A stretch of 7,180 bases of DNA from Gammaproteobacteria bacterium (GTDB lineage Bacteria > Pseudomonadota > Gammaproteobacteria > Pseudomonadales > Azotimanducaceae): assembly GCA_009840715.1 (NCBI GenBank), contig VXNE01000375.1, positions 1 to 7,180 of the forward strand, read 5' to 3'. This document shows, piece by piece, positions 4,381 to 7,180 of the stretch. A program made the position numbers and the translations under genes. The notes under the pieces are model-generated. The model was given only the letters and a program-made list of their open reading frames with translations. It was not told where the DNA came from and searched no databases. The first letter of the stretch is position 1; each line of letters opens with the position of its first letter.

Positions 4381-5289
4381 TCACGCGAGTGTTTCCCGCA
4401 CCCGCGCCAGTCGCTCGATGGTCGCCAGGGCCAGAGCCTGGTCCGCCGTGATGTTGCGGACGAGGATATCGGTGAAGCCGAGTTCGCCGTAGGCCGCGAG
4501 CTGGTCCGCCACGGAGGGGATGTCTCCGATCACGAGCGCTTCCGGGTCGAAGCCGCGGTAGCCGCGCTCGACGTACGGACGCATCGTGTTCCGCGCTTCC
4601 GAGGTGCTCTCGCCGACGTACACGTCGCGCCGCAGGGCGACCCGCTCCGGCGTGCGGCCGTGTGTGGCGCATGCCTCGCGATACCAGTCGAGTTGCCGGC
4701 GCGTCTGGACGAGGGTCGTGCCGGGGCTGCCGAGCCACGCATCCCCCAGCCGCGCGGCCCGGTCGATGGCGGGCTGTGCCGACGCGCCGATCCACACCTC
4801 GATCGGCTCCGGCGGCAGCGGCGCGATCCGCGCTCCGGCGACGGGCCAATGCCCCTCCAGCCCATCGAAGGTCTCCCCCCGCCATAGGGCTCGGATGATC
4901 GACAGCGCCTCCTCGAACCTGGCCGGCTTGCCGCCGTAGCCGACACCCATCGATGCGAACTGGGAGCGTCCTCCACCGATGGCGCACTGCAGGACGAACG
5001 GACCCTGCGCGATGCTCGCGAGGGTCGCCGTCTGCTCCGCCACCAACACGGGATTCCACAGCGGCAGCAGATAGAGCGCCCCGGCCTCCCGCTCGCCCCA
5101 CTCCGCCAGCACGCGACCAAGAATCGGAGAGTTCTGGTAGTAGGGCGCGGGCGTGGCGTGATGGTCCCCGACGAACAGCGAGTCCAGGCCCGCCGCGTGG
5201 GCGGCGCGGGCCCGTTCCACCATGTAGCGGGCGCCGGTGCGGACATCGTCCACGCCATACGCACTCGCCATGGAGATCCCGATCCTCAT
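4381..5289 (-). CDS. LLM-class flavin-dependent oxidoreductase (luciferase-like)
   Basis: The 302-residue product has the bacterial-luciferase TIM-barrel pattern: MRIGISMAS strand 1, ERARAAHAAGLDSLFVGDHHA (25-45) with the flavin-side DHH, a central GGGRSQFASMGVGYGGKPARFEEAL (105-129) and IIRALWRGE. The motif PIEVWIGASAQPAIDRAARLGDAWL then forms a typical cofactor-binding strand and helix. Family members use FMN or coenzyme F420; which one applies cannot be told here. The ATG at 5289 is supported by GGAGG ten bases upstream and gives the standard family start, so longer in-frame extensions into the Nudix gene are rejected. It overlaps the Nudix stop codon as ATGA, indicating translational coupling, and is followed 22 bases later by the aminotransferase. 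Confidence 0.92.
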   Translation of the reverse strand: MRIGISMASAYGVDDVRTGARYMVERARAAHAAGLDSLFVGDHHATPAPYYQNSPILGRVLAEWGEREAGALYLLPLWNPVLVAEQTATLASIAQGPFVLQCAIGGGRSQFASMGVGYGGKPARFEEALSIIRALWRGETFDGLEGHWPVAGARIAPLPPEPIEVWIGASAQPAIDRAARLGDAWLGSPGTTLVQTRRQLDWYREACATHGRTPERVALRRDVYVGESTSEARNTMRPYVERGYRGFDPEALVIGDIPSVADQLAAYGELGFTDILVRNITADQALALATIERLARVRETLA

Positions 5290-5825
5290 GCCGCGATGTC
5301 CTCCCCCGTCACGTCGAACTCCGCATGAAAGCGCGCCAGACCGCCGGCGCCGACGGGCGACACGCAACTCGACACGAGCCGGTCGGCCTCGAAGACGAAG
5401 TCGCCGCGTACGGGTCCGTCGTCCCGGACCGCGGGGACCCAGTAGCGGTCCGCTTCCCACATCTTTTCGTACGGGACCGCATCCCAGGAACACCAGAAAG
5501 GAGCGGCTTCCGGCGTATCCACGGCCCGTCCGCGGCACGCCGATGCGCGAAAGACGAAGCCGCGCACATCGTAACCGCCCGTCCGGTCATGGAAGCGCAG
5601 GTGGGCGACGGGACGCAACGCACCGCAGCGCAGTCCCACCTCCTCCCCAAGTTCACGCCGTGCGCACTGTTCCGGCGTCTCCACCCCCTCGAGACGCCCG
5701 CCCGGCGCGTTCACCTTGCCCGCCCCATGGCCGCGTTTCTTCCGGATGAGGAGCACGTCCCCGCCCCGTTCGACGAACACGAGCGTCGCGGCCACCGGCC
5801 GCCAGTCAGGGGGGATGAGCGTCAT
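5286..5825 (-). CDS. Nudix hydrolase, MTH1-like
   Basis: The product is 179 residues. A perfect Nudix box lies at 43-65 (G-x5-E-x7-RELGEEVGL), preceded by RKKRGHGAGKVNAPGG. Downstream, AVPYEKMWEADRYWVPAV (116-133) and GDFVFEADRLVS parallel the MW-x-D-D-x-YW and FKFQ segments of MTH1-type enzymes, which hydrolyse oxidised purine nucleoside triphosphates. This suggests nucleotide-pool sanitising or a related nucleoside diphosphate-X substrate; the exact substrate is not shown. The ATG at 5825 gives the family-typical length; the frame is open further upstream, but that part looks non-coding. No clear ribosome binding site is present. TATCCT sits about 10 bases before the ATG, so a short or absent leader is possible. 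It is the first gene of the Nudix-LLM-aminotransferase operon and is divergent from the macrodomain gene. Confidence 0.9.
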   Translation of the reverse strand: MTLIPPDWRPVAATLVFVERGGDVLLIRKKRGHGAGKVNAPGGRLEGVETPEQCARRELGEEVGLRCGALRPVAHLRFHDRTGGYDVRGFVFRASACRGRAVDTPEAAPFWCSWDAVPYEKMWEADRYWVPAVRDDGPVRGDFVFEADRLVSSCVSPVGAGGLARFHAEFDVTGEDIAA

Positions 5826-5874
5826 GGCGCGGCAGGATAGCACCGGGCGCGGCGTCCCCGCGGCGCTCCGAAAC

Positions 5875-5900
5875 CGCCCCAACCGCTCTGGGCTGGGGCG
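5875..5900. promoter_or_regulatory. Hairpin in the divergent Nudix-macrodomain intergenic region
   Basis: CGCCCCA (5875-5881) pairs with TGGGGCG (5894-5900), and inside it CC/GG pairs again around a 6-base loop, with one internal mismatch. It is directly followed by a tandem GGCGCC-a-GGCGCC (5897-5909, overlapping the arm). The 141-base gap (5826-5966) must hold promoters for both directions, but I find no convincing -35/-10. An operator or transcript leader structure is possible; chance in GC-rich DNA cannot be excluded. Confidence 0.3.
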
Positions 5901-5966
5901 CCAGGCGCCGTCCGTCGATAATGTCGTCGACGAGGTAGAGGGCCTCGCAGCGGGGGTGACACCACG

Positions 5967-6488
5967 GTGACGACGTTCGAGGTCGCCCGGGGCGACATCA
6001 CGGCGGAACGGGTCGACGCGATCGTCAACGCCGCCAACAACTCCCTGCTCGGCGGCGGCGGGGTCGACGGGGCGATTCACCGCGCCGCCGGTTCGGGGCT
6101 CCTGGCGGAGTGCCGCACGCTCGGGGGATGCGAAACCGGCGACGCGAAGATCACGGGCGGGTACGGACTCCCCGCAGGGCGCGTCATCCACACCGTCGGG
6201 CCCGTGTGGCAGGGGGGCGGCCGGGGCGAACCCGAGCTGCTGGCCTCCTGCTATCGCCGCAGCCTGGAGGTGGCGGAAGCGAACGGCGTCCTGTCACTCG
6301 CCTTCCCGGCGATAAGCACCGGCGTCTATGGATACCCGGTGGACCTGGCCACCGCCGTGGCGGTCGCCACAGTCAGTGAGTGCTGTGTCGGCTCCGCGAT
6401 CACGCTGGTGCGGTTCGTCTGTTTCGACGCCGCGATCGAGGGGCTCTACGTGGCGGCGTTGGACCGACGCGGCGCTGCGCCGGATTGA
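5967..6488 (+). CDS. Macrodomain protein, O-acetyl-ADP-ribose deacetylase / ADP-ribosyl hydrolase
   Basis: The 173-residue product is a complete MacroD/YmdB-type macrodomain. TFEVARGDITAERVDAIVNAANNSLLGGGGVDGAIHRAAG (3-42) holds the adenine-binding Asp10, the ribose-side Asn residues and the glycine-rich loop with the catalytic-side Asp34. GGCETGDAKITGGYGLPA (53-70), VIHTVGPVW (73-81) and AFPAISTGVYGYP (112-124, the phosphate loop) complete the ADP-ribose pocket. It likely removes ADP-ribose or its acetyl ester from proteins or free metabolite in the cytoplasm. The GTG at 5967 starts exactly where family members start and has a G-rich tract about 10 bases upstream; an earlier GTG at 5956 is out of frame. 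It is divergent from the Nudix operon and ends 13 bases before the stop of a convergent LLM gene. Confidence 0.93.
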   Translation: MTTFEVARGDITAERVDAIVNAANNSLLGGGGVDGAIHRAAGSGLLAECRTLGGCETGDAKITGGYGLPAGRVIHTVGPVWQGGGRGEPELLASCYRRSLEVAEANGVLSLAFPAISTGVYGYPVDLATAVAVATVSECCVGSAITLVRFVCFDAAIEGLYVAALDRRGAAPD

Positions 6489-6501
6489 ATCCCTCGTCGC
6501 C

Positions 6502-7180
6502 CTACCAGGACTGCAACTCGGGCAGCACCCTCTCCGCGAACAGCCGCATGCTCGCGAGCGCCTCGTCCTGGGGCATGCCGCCGTAGCGGAAGCACGCGGC
6601 CTCCTCGAACGTGCCGATGACCTCGTAACGGGCCCGGTAGGTCTCGATCATCTGCTCGGGCGTACCGAAGGAGTTCGAGGCCATGAAGCCCCGCAGGTAC
6701 CGGTCGAACCCGATCTCGCGAAGTTTCGCGGCTTGCTTGCCGTACCCGGTGTAGCCCTTCATTTCATCGAGGTGCGTGCCCATCAGGTTGTAGTGCTCGA
6801 GGAGGCTCTGCAGGTAGGTCGTCATGCACTGTTCTGCCCGCTCGCGGGCGTAGACCGGGTCCTCGTGGCAAAACGTGAAGTCCGCCGTCATGGTCGGCGG
6901 CGCCTCGGCGCCGTGGTGGTGGCGGTAGCGCTCCCGGTAGTGCTCGATGCCCGGCAGCCGCCGCTCCCAATGCGCTTCCGCAAACATGATCATGCGCCCG
7001 CCGAGGCGCGCGCAGGCCTCCACGGAGTCACTCGAGTTCGCCACCGCGTAAATGCGGCCCTCGAACGAACGCTCGGGCCGTGGACGAATCTCCGTGCGCA
7101 CCTGCGGGTACATCGGGCCATCGCCCTCGATGAACCCGGTGCGGAGCGCGTCGACGATCATCACGGACGCTTCGTCGAAC
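6502..7180 (-). CDS. LLM-class flavin-dependent oxidoreductase, 3' part (second paralogue)
   Basis: The last 225 residues of a luciferase-like protein are visible, and the frame is open through the right edge (7179 is the first base of a complete codon), so the start lies outside. Recognisable parts are FDEASVMMIVDALRTGFIEGDGPMYPQ, a helix and lid as in alkanal monooxygenase-like enzymes, then IYAVANSSDSVEACARLGGRMIMF (a late barrel strand and helix) and FGTPEQMIETYRARYEVIGTFEEAACFRYGGMPQDEALASMRLFAERVLPEL, the standard carboxy terminus. It differs clearly from the LLM gene at 4381-5289, so it is a distant paralogue and not a recent duplicate. Probably around 370 residues in full. Substrate and cofactor are unknown. 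Confidence 0.9.
   Translation of the reverse strand, partial: FDEASVMIVDALRTGFIEGDGPMYPQVRTEIRPRPERSFEGRIYAVANSSDSVEACARLGGRMIMFAEAHWERRLPGIEHYRERYRHHHGAEAPPTMTADFTFCHEDPVYARERAEQCMTTYLQSLLEHYNLMGTHLDEMKGYTGYGKQAAKLREIGFDRYLRGFMASNSFGTPEQMIETYRARYEVIGTFEEAACFRYGGMPQDEALASMRLFAERVLPELQSW

Noticed and set aside
3210..4451. Long plus-strand open frame (413 codons) opposite the aminotransferase and the end of the LLM gene
   Set aside because: It is antisense to clearly recognisable, complete protein families. Its translation is rich in Arg/His/Val/Asp with no family motifs, as expected from the complementary frame of high-GC genes.
5290..5538. Amino-terminal extension of the first LLM gene
   Set aside because: It lies inside the Nudix gene in another frame. 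The ATG at 5289 has a good ribosome binding site and the canonical MRIGIS start.
5905..5955. Minus-strand reading EALYLVDDIIDGRRLAP between the Nudix and macrodomain genes
   Set aside because: It looks protein-like by eye but is short, out of frame with any start, and matches no family I can name.
5826..6191. Amino-terminal extension of the Nudix frame upstream of 5825
   Set aside because: The extension is low-complexity, runs antisense through the macrodomain gene, and the ATG at 5825 gives a normal Nudix length and start.
6465..6488. Macrodomain tail (RRGAAPD-stop) resembling the repeated DUF6356 tail
   Set aside because: The DNA match is only a short GC-rich stretch and does not extend past the stop, so chance is the simpler explanation.

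Overview
The window comes from a high-GC Gram-negative bacterium. The gene families (exonuclease-RecQ type, DUF6356, Lrp/AsnC, Phd/VapC) suggest a proteobacterium, possibly an environmental gammaproteobacterium, but no RNA gene or other marker fixes the taxon. The DNA is densely coding. No tRNA, rRNA, CRISPR array or complete insertion sequence is visible, and no gene-free stretch exceeds about 150 bases.

Left part (1-2280), all minus strand except one gene. At the edge lies the amino-terminal exonuclease domain of what is normally a much longer RecQ-type helicase. It is cut off, with a foreign-looking tail, so it is probably broken by an insertion. Upstream are two strong hairpins, then a small secreted beta-sandwich protein (DUF1080/concanavalin-A-like), then an Lrp/AsnC-family regulator, then a divergent small membrane protein (DUF6356). 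Neither the secreted protein nor the regulator has a usable ATG/GTG/TTG start. Both have GGAG placed 7-9 bases before an in-frame ATC. The last codons and downstream flank of the DUF6356 gene are repeated about 900 bp to the left, so the regulator-DUF6356 segment is bracketed by direct repeats.

Middle (2273-3159), minus strand. This is a toxin-antitoxin locus: a Phd/YefM-like antitoxin behind a promoter with a perfect palindromic operator over its -10 element, and a VapC-type PIN toxin. The two genes are normally contiguous in this family. Here 151 bp separate them, holding a 10-bp perfect inverted repeat and a possible remnant of another PIN gene.

Right part (3186-7180). A three-gene minus-strand operon runs Nudix hydrolase (MTH1-like), LLM-class flavin-dependent oxidoreductase (ATGA overlap), PLP-dependent aminotransferase (22-bp gap). 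It is a compact small-molecule or nucleotide metabolism unit of unknown substrate. Divergent from it is a macrodomain (ADP-ribosyl hydrolase) gene. Convergent with the macrodomain is the 3' part of a second, different LLM-class oxidoreductase that runs off the right edge.

I see no clear undescribed defence or signalling system. The most notable points are the possible AUC starts, the duplicated gene tail, the interrupted toxin-antitoxin operon and the truncated exonuclease.
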